Part shown: positions 43,063 through 52,476 of the stretch, one piece after another | How the letters are laid out: every line of letters starts with the position of its first letter | How positions within the stretch are numbered: position 1 is the stretch's first letter | Assembly (NCBI RefSeq): GCF_015840335.1 | Contig: NZ_CP060395.1 | Location: forward strand, 372,001 to 436,000 | From: Synechococcus sp. CBW1108 | GTDB taxonomy: Bacteria; Cyanobacteriota; Cyanobacteriia; PCC-6307; Cyanobiaceae | Direction of reading: 5' to 3' | DNA length: 64,000 nucleotides | Position numbers and translations under genes: made by a program | The notes under the pieces: model-generated | Told to the model about the DNA's origin: nothing | The model's database searches: none | The model's input: only the letters and a program-made list of their open reading frames with translations

Positions 43063-43637
43063 GCGGATCGATTTAAAACCTAATCATCGCAGATTGGTCA
43101 TCGCCACGGCACCCTGAGGAACAAACATTGCCGACAGGTACCCGATGGTTTAGCAGTTATCGAACCATTGAAGTGGGCATCGTGCCGTGTTCACAGTGCA
43201 ACCGTTTTCAATTCTCCAGCGCATGTACACCTTACACAATAGTGCCGCCTTGAGGCTGTTGCATATAGATCGCCAAGCCCCCCTCCAAAGACACCCATAT
43301 TTCCGCCCGGATCATCGTCACAGCTTTGAATCTACAATAGTTGGATCTACACTTGAAAGCGTGAAACGTAAGTTTAAACCCTCCAACTCCTGGGCTCCGG
43401 GACAGACCTCCCTGCTGCCGCCCTCGCCGAGTGACTGGCTGACAACTGACCACCAGGTGTATTTCCTGCTCGATCGGTAGATAGCCGTTAGGAAGCTGTT
43501 TAGCTAATCAGCTAGCGGCATCTTGATTCAGACCGTTGCCGATTTTCTAGCTGCAATCGGCTGACCCATCCCCGTTGCCGCCAGGCCCCGGTGGGAAAGC
43601 TGAAGGACATCAACACCAATTCGCCCGGAGCCTGCCC
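43063..43637. other. Intergenic region with a fragment of an IS1182/IS5-type transposase
   Basis: Lower GC than its surroundings. At 43370-43480 (+) a frame reads SLLPPSPSDWLTTDHQVY and then FLLD, the typical N-terminal motif of IS1182-family transposases (PP-x-x-RDWLPEDHL), ending at TAG 43478. No start or remainder is present. The rest shows no feature. Confidence 0.45.
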
Positions 43638-44003
43638 ATGCCCCGCACCGCTGCGCGCCGCCAGGGGGACTGGGCTGAGCAGCGGGTTCTGCGCTTGCTG
43701 CAGCAGCGGGGCTGGCGCCTGCTGGCGCGCCAGTGGACCTGCCGCTGGGGCGAGCTGGATCTGGTGCTGGAAAAGGCCGGCCGGCTGCTGCTGGTGGAGG
43801 TGAAGGGCCGCCGCCGCTGCGGACCCGATGGCTGGGGTGTGGCGGCCCTGCATCGGGGTAAGCGCCTGAGGCTGGAGCGGGCCTGGGCCTGCTGGCTGGC
43901 AGCCCATCCCGACTGGGCCGCCAGCGCAGTGGAGCTGGTTTTCGCCCTGGTGCCCCTGGCCCCGGCCAGGGGGCCAGTGCGTTGGCTGCGGCTCGATCAC
44001 TGA
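43638..44003 (+). CDS. yraN: UPF0102 (YraN) family nuclease-like protein
   Basis: A 121-residue protein of the endonuclease-fold UPF0102 family, linked to DNA repair or recombination in some bacteria. Motifs: RRQGDWAEQRVLRLLQQRGW, LARQWTCRWGELDLVLE (G-E-x-D), LLLVEVKGRRRCGPDGWG (E-V-K). The fold resembles Holliday-junction resolvases. ATG 43638 (MPRTAARR) is chosen, since the frame upstream is non-conserved. It lies upstream of rsmA. Confidence 0.8.
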   Translation: MPRTAARRQGDWAEQRVLRLLQQRGWRLLARQWTCRWGELDLVLEKAGRLLLVEVKGRRRCGPDGWGVAALHRGKRLRLERAWACWLAAHPDWAASAVELVFALVPLAPARGPVRWLRLDH

Positions 44004-44090
44004 TGGGAGGGTCACCCACGAGCCCAGTTGCATGCTTTGAGCTTCGCTTGGGATGCTGAACTGCAGGGCCCAGAGACAGCGGCCAGATCC

Positions 44091-44931
44091 ATGAGTTTTG
44101 CTGCCCATCGCGTCCGTAAGCGCTTCGGCCAGCACTGGTTGATTGACCAGGGGGTGCTAGGCCGCATCGTGGCGGCGGCAGAGCTGGGCAGCGGCGATCG
44201 GGTGCTGGAGGTGGGGCCCGGCCGGGGATCCCTGACCGAGCGGCTGCTGGCCTCCCCGGCGGCGGCGGTGCTGGCGGTGGAGCTCGACCGCGACCTGGTG
44301 GCTGGTCTGCAGCTGCGCTTTGCAGACCAGCCCCGTTTCAGCCTCACATCGGGTGATGTGCTCGCCGTGGAGCTGCCGGCGGCCAACAAGGTGGTCGCCA
44401 ACATTCCCTACAACATCACCGGGCCGCTGCTGGAGCGCCTGGTGGGCCGGCTCGACCGTCCCGTTGCCCGGCCCTACGAGCGCCTGGTGTTGCTGGTGCA
44501 AAGGGAGGTGGGCGAGCGCATCCGCTGCCTGCCGGGCTCCAGTGCCTATTCGGCCCTGAGCGTGCGGATGCAACTGATGGCCCGCTGCCAGCTGGTCTGC
44601 GCCGTACCCCCCCCGCTGTTTTCAGCCGCCACCAAAGGTGCACTCCGAGGTGATCCTGATCGAGCCCCTGGGGGCCGATCAGCAGTTGGAGTCAGGGGTG
44701 GCCCGCACGGTGGAGATGCTGCTCAAGCGCTGTTTTGGCGCCCGGCGCAAGATGCTGCGCAACACCCTGGCGGGCCTGCTGCCCGAACCTCAGCTGGCTG
44801 CCCTGGCGGCCGCGGCGGGCATCGGCATGCTCCAGCGGCCCCAGGAGATCGCGCCGGGGGCCTGGGTGGTGCTGGCGGGCAGCTTGAATCAAGCGTGCAA
44901 AGCGCCCGCCCAGGCCGATTCCCATGGCTGA
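44091..44931 (+). CDS. rsmA: 16S rRNA dimethyladenosine transferase, with a probable homopolymer frameshift
   Basis: Dimethylates two adjacent adenines near the 3' end of 16S rRNA. Visible motifs are [18 protein letters not shown] motif [15 protein letters not shown], and [17 protein letters not shown] (catalytic NIPY). After LVCAVPP the frame breaks. A run of eight C at 44607-44614, read as seven, gives [16 protein letters not shown], the family's C-motif, and joins the second frame that runs to the stop at 44931 ([18 protein letters not shown]). The gene is nearly universal, so a sequencing error is at least as likely as a real mutation. Its 3' end overlaps ispE by 8 bp. Confidence 0.88.
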
Positions 44932-45868
44932 TCTCTGTGTGCGGGCGCCCGCCAAGATCAATCTGCACCTGGAGGTGTTGGGCCTCCGGCCCGACGGCTT
45001 CCACGAGCTGGCAATGGTCATGCAGTCGATCGATCTGGCCGATCGCCTCTGGTTGCGCCCCAGCGCCGACGGCCAGATCAGCCTCCGCTGCGACCAACCA
45101 GAGCTGCCCACCGATGGCACCAACCTGATCGTGCAGGCGGCGGAGCTGCTGCGGGCCCGCTCGGGCCTGGTGGAGCTGGGGGCGGAGCTGGTGCTGGAGA
45201 AGCGCATCCCCATCGGCGCCGGCCTGGCAGGGGGCTCCAGCAACGGGGCGGCCGCCCTGGTGGGTCTCAATGCCCTCTGGGGCCTGGGCTTTCGGGCAGA
45301 GGCCCTCCAAGCCATGGCGGCCGAGCTGGGTTCGGACATGCCGTTCTGCCTCGATGGCGGCACCCAGTTCTGTTTTGGCCGGGGCGAGCGGCTGGAGCCG
45401 CTGGAGCTCCAGGCCCCCCTGAAGCTGGCGCTGCTGCTGGTCAAACATCCCCAGGTGAGTGTCAGCACGCCCTGGGCCTATGGCCGCTGCCAGGCGCTGC
45501 GGGGCGACTTTTACCTCCAAAGCGAAGGTGAATTTGAGCAGCGCCGCCAAGCCCTGCGCCAGGGGCCGCTGTCCCAATCCCTCCTGCGGGGCCTGGTTCA
45601 GGGCACGCCATTGCCGCCCCTGCGCAACGATCTGCAGGCAGTGGTCGAAGCCGAAGTGGAGAGCGTGCGCCAGGGCCTGGCCCTGTTGCGCCAGGCACAG
45701 CCTCTAGCCGTGGCGATGAGCGGCTCGGGGCCCAGCCTGTTTGCCCTCTTCCCCAGCCTGGAGCAGGCCCAGGCGGCCCATGCCGCCCTGGCTGACGAAC
45801 TCGGGCAGGGCGGTTTTAGGGCCTGGTGCTGCAGCTTCAGCAGCCGGGGTGTCAGCCTGGAGCGGTGA
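44924..45868 (+). CDS. ispE: 4-diphosphocytidyl-2-C-methyl-D-erythritol kinase
   Basis: ATP-dependent step of the MEP isoprenoid pathway that supplies carotenoids, phytol and quinones. The 314-residue GHMP kinase has [22 protein letters not shown], the ATP loop [22 protein letters not shown] (in two pieces), [14 protein letters not shown], and [13 protein letters not shown] near the C terminus. Complete. Overlaps rsmA at the 5' end and the DUF3082 gene at the 3' end (GTGA). Confidence 0.95.
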   Translation: MADLCVRAPAKINLHLEVLGLRPDGFHELAMVMQSIDLADRLWLRPSADGQISLRCDQPELPTDGTNLIVQAAELLRARSGLVELGAELVLEKRIPIGAGLAGGSSNGAAALVGLNALWGLGFRAEALQAMAAELGSDMPFCLDGGTQFCFGRGERLEPLELQAPLKLALLLVKHPQVSVSTPWAYGRCQALRGDFYLQSEGEFEQRRQALRQGPLSQSLLRGLVQGTPLPPLRNDLQAVVEAEVESVRQGLALLRQAQPLAVAMSGSGPSLFALFPSLEQAQAAHAALADELGQGGFRAWCCSFSSRGVSLER

Positions 45869-46200
45869 TCGATCCTGCCCCCAGCGCCGCCCCCCCTGCC
45901 GAGCGACCCCGCAAGGGGCCGCTGAGCTTCCTGTCGGGTTCGCTGACCGCCGGGTTGCTGGCCTGGCTGGCCCTGGGACTCAGCCAGAGGCTGGTGGGCT
46001 ACTACGCCCTCCACCCCCCCCGCTACAGCTCGGCGATTGCCCAGAGCATCGCCACTGCCCTCAAAACCCTGATTGTGGGCATGTCCTTTCTGGCCACCTT
46101 CAGCTTCGCCTTTATCGCCCTGGGCCTGGCCCTGGTTTTCCTGCGCAGCCTGGTGCCGGGATCGGCATCAAGCGCTGGCGAAGTTGAGAAAAGTCCCTAA
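45865..46200 (+). CDS. DUF3082 small membrane protein
   Basis: A 111-residue protein with a Pro/Ala N terminus and two membrane helices (about 24-43, [19 protein letters not shown]; about 70-98, [19 protein letters not shown]). This matches the DUF3082 family found after ispE in cyanobacteria. Function unknown. The GTG start 45865 overlaps the ispE stop (GTGA), so translation is coupled. Confidence 0.75.
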   Translation: MIDPAPSAAPPAERPRKGPLSFLSGSLTAGLLAWLALGLSQRLVGYYALHPPRYSSAIAQSIATALKTLIVGMSFLATFSFAFIALGLALVFLRSLVPGSASSAGEVEKSP

Positions 46201-46209
46201 TCTCTCGCC

Positions 46210-46305
46210 ATGACCCCCCACGATCTGGGCCTGCTGGTAACGCTGCTGTTGCCCGGCATGTTGCTTTCAGTGCTCCTCCTTTCCACCTTCGCCGCCGGCG
46301 GCTGA
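46210..46305 (+). CDS. Possible 31-residue single-span membrane peptide
   Basis: ATG 46210 to TGA 46305 encodes MTPHDLGLLVTLLLPG and then MLLSVLLLSTFAAGG: one hydrophobic segment with a short polar N terminus. The size and topology recall small photosystem or NDH subunits, but no known one is matched. There is only a weak ribosome site. It lies 9 bp after the DUF3082 stop. Coding status is uncertain. Confidence 0.35.
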   Translation: MTPHDLGLLVTLLLPGMLLSVLLLSTFAAGG

Positions 46306-46310
46306 GAAAC

Positions 46311-47348
46311 CTGAAACCCGAGCCCAGCGCCATTTCAGTAGCCCTTGCCAGTTTCAACGGCGAGCGTCACCTGGAGTCCCAACTGGACTCCCTGGCTCGC
46401 CAGAGTGCACTGCCACTGGAACTGGTCATTGCCGATGACCGATCCACGGATGGCACCGCGGCGATCGCGGCCGAATTTGCGCGCACAGCGCCATTTCCAG
46501 TTCACTTCACCGTGAACCCCGAGCGTCTTGGCTACACCCGCAACTTTCTCGCAGCGGCCCGCTCCTGCCGCGGTTGCTATATCGCTTTCTGCGACCAGGA
46601 TGACATCTGGGTGCCTGAGAAGCTCGCGCGGGTGGCGGCTGCACTTGCCAGATCCCCCCGTCAGCTGGATCTGGTCCTCCACACCTGCAGCCTGCTGCGC
46701 GGAGAGGAGGTGGATCCTGAAATTTTCCCGGCCTACCTGCAGCGCCCGGGCACCTTTGCCCCCCTGGAGCTGAATCCCCTATGCATTGTTCCGGGTCATT
46801 CGATCGTGGCCCATCGTCACCTGGTCGAACTGGCTAGCCGTTTTCTCGACCTGCTGCCAGAAGGTGTCTTCGTGGGGCGCGGCCATGACGACCTCACCTA
46901 TTTTCTAGGTACGGTTGCAGGTACTACCGAGGTGTTGGATGCTCCGCTTGTGCTGTGGAGGCAACATTCTGGCAACACCTGTGGGGTGCCCAGATCTGCG
47001 GGCCTCACCAGGCCAGAGGTCCAACCCCACCTGCAATTTTTAACGAGTCACGCAGCCAAATGGTCAGCCCTCGCCCAGGCGCTGGGCGAGCTGGCAAATA
47101 ATGGCGATGCCACCTTCTCAAGCGGTTTGGCCAGAGCCTCAGGCTTTTTTGAGTCTCGGGCCCGGTTTTTCACGATGAGGGGCCACGTCAGTGACCCTGC
47201 TGTCGCCTATGGCTCCCGCATCAAGGCCCTGTTTGGCGCCCACCTGACTTCGAGACGCGTGCGTGGGTCGGGGCGCCGCGAGGGACTGCGGAACCTTCTG
47301 CGCGATCTGGCGTCCCTGCTGCTTGGCCCCCAGCGACTGGAGCGTTAG
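46311..47348 (+). CDS. Family 2 glycosyltransferase (rhamnosyltransferase-like)
   Basis: The GT-A fold is complete only if the frame is read from near 46311: ISVALASFNGERHLESQL, LVIADDRSTDGTAAIAAEF, then LGYTRNFLAAARSCRGCY, IAFCDQDDIWVPEKL (DxD-like) and WRQHSGNTCGVPRS. The first in-frame GTG (46512) would lose the nucleotide-binding half, and no ATG or GTG exists upstream in frame; CTG at 46311 or 46302 is the best guess for the start, or the gene has lost its original start. It likely adds a deoxy-sugar to a surface polysaccharide. Confidence 0.75.
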   Translation: MKPEPSAISVALASFNGERHLESQLDSLARQSALPLELVIADDRSTDGTAAIAAEFARTAPFPVHFTVNPERLGYTRNFLAAARSCRGCYIAFCDQDDIWVPEKLARVAAALARSPRQLDLVLHTCSLLRGEEVDPEIFPAYLQRPGTFAPLELNPLCIVPGHSIVAHRHLVELASRFLDLLPEGVFVGRGHDDLTYFLGTVAGTTEVLDAPLVLWRQHSGNTCGVPRSAGLTRPEVQPHLQFLTSHAAKWSALAQALGELANNGDATFSSGLARASGFFESRARFFTMRGHVSDPAVAYGSRIKALFGAHLTSRRVRGSGRREGLRNLLRDLASLLLGPQRLER

Positions 47349-47407
47349 TTCAGTTTTGGACGTTCCTGGCTGGGATAGGTTGGCAGCCATAAGGCGCATG
47401 GCCCCCC

Positions 47408-48391
47408 GTGGCAGAAACCCTGCTGTTCAATGCCCTCCGCGAAGCCATCGACGAGGAGATGGCCCGCGACCCCCACGTCTGCGTGATGGGTGAGGACGTC
47501 GGCCAGTACGGCGGCTCCTACAAGGTGACCAAGGACCTCTACGAGAAGTACGGCGAACTGCGGGTGCTGGATACGCCGATTGCCGAAAATTCCTTCGCCG
47601 GCATGGCCGTGGGCGCCGCCATGACGGGCCTGCGCCCGATTGTGGAGGGAATGAATATGGGTTTCCTGCTGCTGGCCTTCAACCAGATCTCCAACAACAT
47701 GGGCATGCTGCGCTACACCAGCGGCGGCAACTTCACCATTCCCACCGTGGTGCGCGGCCCCGGCGGGGTGGGTCGCCAGCTTGGGGCTGAGCACAGCCAG
47801 CGGCTCGAGGCCTACTTCCACGCGGTGCCAGGCATCAAAATCGTGGCAGTTAGCACCCCCACCAATGCCAAGGGCCTGATGAAGGCGGCGATCCGCGATA
47901 ACAACCCGGTGCTCTTCTTTGAGCACGTTCTGCTTTACAACCTCTCTGAAACCATTCCCGAAGGGGACTATATCTGTGCCCTTGACCAGGCTGAAGTTGT
48001 TCAGCAGGGCAGCGATCTGACGATTCTCACCTACTCCCGCATGCGCCACCACTGTCTCAAGGCCGTCAAGCAGCTGGAGCAGGAAGGTGTGTCAGTTGAG
48101 CTGATCGATCTGGTCAGCCTTAAACCCTTTGATATGGAGACGATCTCTCGCTCTATCCGCAAGACCCACCGGGTGATCGTGGTGGAGGAGTGCATGAAAA
48201 CCGGTGGCATCGGCGCCGAACTGCTTGCCCTGATCACCGAGCAATGTTTCGATGATCTCGATGGCCGACCGATCCGCTTGTCCTCCCAGGACATACCCAC
48301 CCCCTACAACGGCACCCTGGAAAACCTCACGATCATCCAGCCCCATCAGATTGTTGAGGCTGCCCAGCAACTGATCGCTGGTCGGCTCTGA
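47408..48391 (+). CDS. pdhB: Pyruvate dehydrogenase E1 component, beta subunit
   Basis: Works with the alpha subunit and TPP to decarboxylate pyruvate to acetyl-CoA. The 327-residue protein is typical: [56 protein letters not shown], and the C-terminal transketolase domain ([19 protein letters not shown]). GTG start at 47408. The secD gene starts 1 bp after the stop, so the genes are likely in one transcript, although the functions differ. Confidence 0.96.
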   Translation: MAETLLFNALREAIDEEMARDPHVCVMGEDVGQYGGSYKVTKDLYEKYGELRVLDTPIAENSFAGMAVGAAMTGLRPIVEGMNMGFLLLAFNQISNNMGMLRYTSGGNFTIPTVVRGPGGVGRQLGAEHSQRLEAYFHAVPGIKIVAVSTPTNAKGLMKAAIRDNNPVLFFEHVLLYNLSETIPEGDYICALDQAEVVQQGSDLTILTYSRMRHHCLKAVKQLEQEGVSVELIDLVSLKPFDMETISRSIRKTHRVIVVEECMKTGGIGAELLALITEQCFDDLDGRPIRLSSQDIPTPYNGTLENLTIIQPHQIVEAAQQLIAGRL

Positions 48392-48392
48392 G

Positions 48393-49823
48393 ATGGCCCG
48401 CCAACAAGGGTGGTTTGCCCTGATCCTGGCGCTGACGATTGCCGCTGGATCCCTGCTGTTCAGCTGGAATACGCCCGAGACCCCCCTGGGCCAACGCCTG
48501 GGCCTGGACTTGCGCGGTGGCAGCCAGTTGACCCTGCAGGTGCTGCCAGCCGGCAGTGTCAAGGTGGTGCAGAAGGAGCAGCTTGATGCCGTCAAGGAGG
48601 TGCTCGATCGCCGCATCAATGGTCTGGGTGTGGCCGAGTCAACCCTCCAGACCGTGGGCGACAACCAGCTGGTGCTACAGCTGCCCGGAGAGCAGGATCC
48701 AACCCGGGCTGCCACCGTGTTGGGCAGCACCGCCCTGCTCGAGTTCCGCGCCCAGAAGCCCGGCACCGAGCAGCGCATGCAGGAACTGCTGGGCCTCAAG
48801 CGCCAGGCAACAGCCCTGCTGGCGAGCCTCAAAGCTCCTGCAGCAGAAGCCAAGCAGGCCGATCGCGACCAGCTGGAGGCCGACCTCAGCCGCATCAATA
48901 CCGACATCATCAGCCTCTATGAGCCCGCCCAGCTCACCGGCAAGGATCTGGTCACAGCCGGTCGCCAGCAGCAGCAAAGCGGCAGTTCCTGGGAGGTAAC
49001 CCTCAGCTTCAACAAGCAGGGGGGCGACCGCTTTGCCCAGCTCACCCAGTCGATCGCCGGCAGCGGACGGCTGCTGGGCATCGTGCTGGATGGCCGCTCC
49101 ATCAGTGAGGCCAGCGTGGGCCCCGAGTTCAAAGCCGCTGGCATCAGTGGTGGTTCGGCCAGCATCACCGGCAACTTCAGCGCTGAGGAGGCCCGCGATC
49201 TGGAGGTTCAGCTGCGCGGAGGCTCCCTGCCCCTGCCGGTGAAGATCCTCGAGGTGCGCACCGTGGGGCCCTCCCTTGGTGCTGAAAATATCCGCACCAG
49301 CCTGCTGGCTGCCCTCAGCGGCCTGCTGCTGGTGGCCGTTTTCATGGTGGTTGTCTATCGCCTGGCAGGTGTTGTGGCCGTCTTTGCCCTCTCCCTCTAC
49401 GGCCTGTTCAACCTGGCCGCCTACGCCCTAATTCCGGTGACCCTAACCCTGCCAGGAATAGCAGGCTTCATCCTCTCGCTTGGTATGGCGGTTGATGCCA
49501 ACGTGCTGATATTTGAGCGGATCAAGGAGGAGCTGCGCTCCGGCAACACCCTGATCCGCTCGATCGAAACGGGCTTCTCCCTGGCTTTTTCATCGATCCT
49601 TGATGGCCAGGTAACCACCTTGATCAGCTGTGTGGCCCTATTTGCCCTAGGCACCGGTTTTGTTAAGGGTTTTGCGGTGACCCTGGGCATCGGTGTGCTG
49701 CTCAGCCTGTTCAGCGCCCTCACCTGCACCCGCACCCTGTTGCGCGTGGTGTTGAGCTATCCGGCCCTACGCCGGATTGATTATTTTCTGCCCCTGTCGC
49801 AGCGTTCCGAGGGAGTGGCCTGA
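48393..49823 (+). CDS. secD: Protein translocase subunit SecD
   Basis: Membrane part of the Sec accessory complex that uses ion gradient for protein export. The 476-residue protein has the N-terminal helix (WFALILALTIAAGSLLF), GQRLGLDLRGGSQLTLQV, the large external P1 domain, and five C-terminal helices including SLGMAVDANVLIFERIKEEL. No truncation. The secF gene starts immediately after (ATG 49825). Confidence 0.96.
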   Translation: MARQQGWFALILALTIAAGSLLFSWNTPETPLGQRLGLDLRGGSQLTLQVLPAGSVKVVQKEQLDAVKEVLDRRINGLGVAESTLQTVGDNQLVLQLPGEQDPTRAATVLGSTALLEFRAQKPGTEQRMQELLGLKRQATALLASLKAPAAEAKQADRDQLEADLSRINTDIISLYEPAQLTGKDLVTAGRQQQQSGSSWEVTLSFNKQGGDRFAQLTQSIAGSGRLLGIVLDGRSISEASVGPEFKAAGISGGSASITGNFSAEEARDLEVQLRGGSLPLPVKILEVRTVGPSLGAENIRTSLLAALSGLLLVAVFMVVVYRLAGVVAVFALSLYGLFNLAAYALIPVTLTLPGIAGFILSLGMAVDANVLIFERIKEELRSGNTLIRSIETGFSLAFSSILDGQVTTLISCVALFALGTGFVKGFAVTLGIGVLLSLFSALTCTRTLLRVVLSYPALRRIDYFLPLSQRSEGVA

Positions 49824-49824
49824 G

Positions 49825-50766
49825 ATGCTTGCTTTTCGCGTCAACCGTCAGCGTCGCCTGCTCTGGCTGCTTTCGCTAGTGGCCCTGCTGCTCAGCCTGC
49901 TTGGCATGGCGATCAGCTGGAGCAGGCCCGGCATTGGCGCTCCGCTGCGGCCAGGCCTGGATTTCACCGGCGGCACCCAGATCCAGATTGAGCGCCGTTG
50001 CGAATCCAGCTGCCCTGCCCTCAGCGTGGCAGCCCTGGAGGGATCCTTGGCAAGCCTGAAACTTCCAGCCGAGCCCGGCCAGCTGGCCCCTTCCCTAGCT
50101 GGAGGGGCGGTGCAGTTGCTCGATGGAGGCCGATCGGTGGTGCTGCGGCTACCCAGCCTGAGCCCGGATCAGGCCCAGGTTGTGCTGACCAACCTGGAGC
50201 GCCAGCTAGGAGACACGGTGCCAGGCGGACTGTCGGTGGACACCATTGGCCCCTCCCTGGGCCCCCAGCTGCTGAGGGCGAGTTTGATATCACTGCTGGT
50301 GAGTTTTATGGGCATTTCCCTATACATCAGCTTTCGCTACGACCGCATCTACGCCCTGCTGGCTCTGCTGTGCCTAGCCCATGACGTGCTTATAACCTGC
50401 GGTCTGTTTGCCTGGCTGGGTCTGCTGGCGGGGGTTGAGGTCAATAGCCTTTTCGCCGTGGCCCTGCTCACCATCGCTGGCTACTCGGTGAATGACACGG
50501 TGGTGATCTTTGATCGAATCCGTGAAAAGCGCTCCCAGCTCAAGGATCTACCCCTGGCAGACCAGGCCGATGAGGCCGTGATCAGCACCCTGACCCGATC
50601 GATCTACACCTCGCTTACCACCCTGCTGCCCCTGCTTGCTTTGATCTTCTTCGGGGGTAGCACCCTCTTCTGGTTTTCAGTAGCCCTCAGCTTTGGCATC
50701 ATGGTGGGTGCCTGGTCGAGTATCGCTGTAGCACCTACCCTCCTGCCGGTTTTGAGCCGTCGCTGA
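49825..50766 (+). CDS. secF: Protein translocase subunit SecF
   Basis: Partner of SecD. The 313-residue protein has RPGLDFTGGTQIQIE after the first helix, and the membrane domain SLYISFRYDRIYALLALL, YSVNDTVVIFDRIREKR and FFGGSTLFWFSVALSFGIM. Full length. The order secD-secF is standard. It is followed by a small membrane-protein gene within 5 bp. Confidence 0.95.
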   Translation: MLAFRVNRQRRLLWLLSLVALLLSLLGMAISWSRPGIGAPLRPGLDFTGGTQIQIERRCESSCPALSVAALEGSLASLKLPAEPGQLAPSLAGGAVQLLDGGRSVVLRLPSLSPDQAQVVLTNLERQLGDTVPGGLSVDTIGPSLGPQLLRASLISLLVSFMGISLYISFRYDRIYALLALLCLAHDVLITCGLFAWLGLLAGVEVNSLFAVALLTIAGYSVNDTVVIFDRIREKRSQLKDLPLADQADEAVISTLTRSIYTSLTTLLPLLALIFFGGSTLFWFSVALSFGIMVGAWSSIAVAPTLLPVLSRR

Positions 50767-50770
50767 GCAA

Positions 50771-50998
50771 GTGCCCAAATCCTTCGGTTTGCATCAACGT
50801 CCCGGAGGCTTTTGGTATGGGGTGCCCTTGTTGCTGGGCCTTTTGGCCCTGCTGGATCTGCGGGTTGAGTTGCAGCTACTGGCAGACCACTTCACTCTTG
50901 CGGCAGTTGGGGCCGCAGTTCGAGCCCATCTGTTGGCGGTGGCGGTGCTGCTGCTGCTACCTTCTTTGATAAATCACTATCGTGGCAAAATAGTTTAA
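50771..50998 (+). CDS. Small conserved membrane protein downstream of secF
   Basis: A 75-residue protein with two membrane segments (YGVPLLLGLLALLDLRV and AHLLAVAVLLLLPSLIN), from GTG 50771, four bp after the secF stop. Similar small genes follow secF in picocyanobacteria; function unknown. It is the last gene with the high GC of the core region before the AT-richer island. Confidence 0.6.
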   Translation: MPKSFGLHQRPGGFWYGVPLLLGLLALLDLRVELQLLADHFTLAAVGAAVRAHLLAVAVLLLLPSLINHYRGKIV

Positions 50999-51034
50999 CC
51001 AAGAGAGATAAGCTACACATGAGAGCTGAGCCAT

Positions 51035-52177
51035 ATGCGTTTCAGTAAAAATAATCAGCCCCTGTATCCGCAAATGACCAACATACGCGTCCTGATACTA
51101 AACAATTACCCGATGGATAGGGTTGTTCAAGAGGTCGATCTAAAGGAGACCCCGGATCAAGTCTTGTTCGGTGTGAACCGAATACATGAATACGGATTCG
51201 AGCCCATCTTCCTACCCTATCCAGCCATCGGAAGATGGTCAAAATTTCAAACACTGCTAGGTAGATTCCGCATACCACTAGAGCTTGGTGATCTGCAACA
51301 GCAGATGCTGGCACTGCAGCTTTCATCCCAAGCCGATTTAGTTTATGCACCATGCGGCTCCCAGACCCATTTGCTTCAATATTTACGCGCCTTGGGGCTA
51401 TATAAAGTACCGATCGTTACATTAATGCACCATAGCTTTCTCAAAGGAAAGCTTGATTTTCTGCGAAACTGGCAGAGAAGCCTGTTCATCCGTGGAGCTG
51501 ACAAGTTACCTTGCCTAAGCAAGGCGCTTACGAAAGACTTGAGGGGAATAGGCGCCAATCATACTAAGTTAGCGCTATTGGAATGGGGTACTGATCTCGA
51601 ATTCTACGGGCCTTGGCAACCGCCTGGTTTTGGTGTAATCGCAACAGGGCGCACTGGCCGTGATTTCTTGACCTTTGCAAAAGCAATAGCCCAATCCCGT
51701 TGCCATGGAACGGTGATTGGCCTGCAAGGCCAGCTTGATAATCCGATTTTCCATACTAGCTCAAATCTCAAGATAATAGAGGCCCGTAACGAACAGCCTG
51801 TTCCTGGGGAGAATCGGGGTTGGCTAAAGTATCCAGAACTTTGCCAGCACATGCGAAACCATGGGGCAATTGCAATTCCATTATTTGCCCAGCGCAACCT
51901 CGCAGGGCTAACGAGTCTCATGGATGTTCTTGGCCTAGGGAGGGCGGTTCTGATGACACGCAACCGTCACATTGACATTGATATCGAAGCAGAAGGCATT
52001 GGCTTTTGGCTGGAACCAGGGGATGTTGACGGCTGGGTGCAATGCCTCAACTGGGTACAGGACCATCCAGGCGAGATACAGGATATGGGAAGGAGGGCAA
52101 GAAAGATGGCAGAGGGAAAATATGGATCACATCATTTTTCGACCCGATTGGCAAAGCTCCTAAAGTCTGTCCTCTAG
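51035..52177 (+). CDS. GT4-like glycosyltransferase
   Basis: A 380-residue protein with a GT-B layout: N-terminal domain (IRVLILNNYPMDRVV, DLVYAPCGSQTHLLQYL, VTLMHHSFLKGKL) and a C-terminal domain (VIATGRTGRDFLTFAKAI, GAIAIPLFAQRNLAGLTSL, GLGRAVLMTRNRHIDI). The final E-rich loop is typical of donor binding. ATG 51074 (MTNIRVLILN) is an alternative start. Codon use and GC are lower than in the secDF genes, a sign of transfer. Probably acts in surface polysaccharide synthesis. Confidence 0.75.
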   Translation: MRFSKNNQPLYPQMTNIRVLILNNYPMDRVVQEVDLKETPDQVLFGVNRIHEYGFEPIFLPYPAIGRWSKFQTLLGRFRIPLELGDLQQQMLALQLSSQADLVYAPCGSQTHLLQYLRALGLYKVPIVTLMHHSFLKGKLDFLRNWQRSLFIRGADKLPCLSKALTKDLRGIGANHTKLALLEWGTDLEFYGPWQPPGFGVIATGRTGRDFLTFAKAIAQSRCHGTVIGLQGQLDNPIFHTSSNLKIIEARNEQPVPGENRGWLKYPELCQHMRNHGAIAIPLFAQRNLAGLTSLMDVLGLGRAVLMTRNRHIDIDIEAEGIGFWLEPGDVDGWVQCLNWVQDHPGEIQDMGRRARKMAEGKYGSHHFSTRLAKLLKSVL

Positions 52178-52476
52178 AAAGCTCAAGTACGAACAACGAA
52201 TGTTGTATAGGCAAGGACGACATTGAATACACCACGCAAGATTCATGGAAAAGAAAATGTTGCTACGCAATAGTAATTAGGCGTGAGGGCGCCAACTCAG
52301 CTGCGCAGTTGAAACAGACAAGCTTGCGCAAATTCATTTACCTGAGCTTGGCCCTAGGCCGAGAGTAGGGGTATGATTATATGTGTTGAAAATACTGACA
52401 GGACAATTGATTGCCTAACAGTACTATCAATCATATATTTCAATCAGACTTGATAGTCTAAAATCCTCATCTTGGC
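52178..52476. other. AT-rich spacer with no gene recognised
   Basis: About 300 bp of low GC sequence between two glycosyltransferase genes. No domain-bearing frame or clear hairpin is seen; the promoter of the next gene may be here. Confidence 0.5.
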
